DNA of 64,000 nt, from contig NZ_CP109000.1 in the NCBI RefSeq assembly GCF_036226605.1, positions 1,550,001 to 1,614,000 on the forward strand. Reading direction: 5' to 3'. The translations under genes and the position numbers were made by a program. Numbering within the stretch: the first letter of the stretch is position 1; every line of letters starts with the position of its first letter. Shown in pieces: positions 63,889 to 64,000 of this stretch. The stretch is from Streptomyces sp. NBC_00704. Lineage in GTDB: Bacteria; Actinomycetota; Actinomycetes; Streptomycetales; Streptomycetaceae. The notes under the pieces are model-generated. The model did not search any database, was not told the origin of the DNA, and saw only the letters and a program-made list of their open reading frames with translations.

Positions 63889-64000
63889 ATGATGAACAGT
63901 CCGCGGAGTGCGGGACGTCGTACGCGTGGGGCGGCCGCCGGGGCGGCGGCGGTCAGCGTCGTGCTGTGGGCGTCCGCCTTCGTGTCGATCCGCAGCGCGG
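63889..64000 (+). CDS. EamA/DMT transporter, partial (runs off window)
   Basis: Only the first 37 codons are present, from tandem ATG codons at 63889 and 63892 with GGAG 4 nt upstream. After a basic N terminus (MMNSPRSAGRRTRG) the first membrane helix begins: AAVSVVLWASAFVSIRSA. The WASAF.S.R/K pattern is characteristic of EamA-domain transporters. The upstream ArsR gene is its likely regulator. The rest lies beyond the right edge. Confidence 0.75.
   Translation, partial: MMNSPRSAGRRTRGAAAGAAAVSVVLWASAFVSIRSA

Overview
The window is a high-GC actinobacterial chromosome segment, almost certainly from Streptomyces. The evidence is extreme GC bias at third codon positions, frequent GTG starts, chaplin genes, a mycothiol ligase (mshC) and a GylR-controlled glycerol operon. 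From memory (not checked here), the gene order matches the S. coelicolor core-genome stretch around SCO1649 to SCO1705. I see no insertion sequence, integrase, CRISPR array, prophage or large biosynthetic cluster, so this is mostly vegetative chromosome with several small regulated catabolic modules.

Layout. 0-5.3 kb: a secreted protein, tRNA m1A58 methyltransferase and an M50 CBS-domain protease on the minus strand, divergent from a stand-alone RecB/Cas4-type nuclease and an orphan NarL-type response regulator. 5.3-12 kb: an orphan peptide-binding lipoprotein, a HAD phosphatase and full-length cobalamin methionine synthase metH. 12-18.4 kb: gylR and glpF-glpK-glpD, with a matching candidate operator in front of both units, then an FCD/GntR regulator with an autoregulatory-type palindrome. 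18.5-23.3 kb: parJ (PAC2) and the convergent run histidine phosphatase, DUF3090, SCO1664-family kinase-like protein and mshC. 23.3-31.4 kb: corA, a ferritin-like protein, an F420-type LLM oxidoreductase, an aldo/keto reductase, and a RecD2-like protein whose ATPase motifs have decayed. 31.4-34.6 kb: long chaplin (chpC type), short chaplin chpH, an M20 peptidase and tRNA-Leu(GAG).

35.2-35.9 kb is a 0.7 kb non-coding region built of a 193-bp tandem repeat. 35.9-40.6 kb is a complete gluconate/L-idonate module: GntR regulator, gluconate kinase, GntP permease, gluconate 5-dehydrogenase and L-idonate-type dehydrogenase. 40.7-47 kb holds a cytochrome b / molybdopterin oxidoreductase pair, a DMT transporter, a NUDIX hydrolase, two DUF202 membrane proteins and a quinone-oxidoreductase-like protein.

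47.2-52.8 kb is a convergent acyl-CoA module (phosphotransferase plus acyl-CoA dehydrogenase on one strand; SDR, acyl-CoA ligase and TetR on the other) whose two outer promoters carry related palindromes. 53-55.7 kb encodes a large secreted penicillin-acylase-family enzyme. 56-58.7 kb has a zinc-ribbon protein, a BKACE enzyme and an Rnl5-type RNA ligase. 58.9-64 kb has soxR, a MaoC-like hydratase and TetR (sharing a second operator type), a YiaA/B membrane protein, a second acyl-CoA dehydrogenase divergent from a third TetR regulator (third operator), an ArsR regulator and the start of an EamA transporter.

The most notable observations are the motif-decayed RecD2-like protein, the 193-bp repeat region, a set of matched palindromes that pair local regulators with their targets, a candidate sigma-BldN promoter for chpH, and the conserved but uncharacterised gene run beside mshC. 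I found no clearly undescribed multi-gene system.
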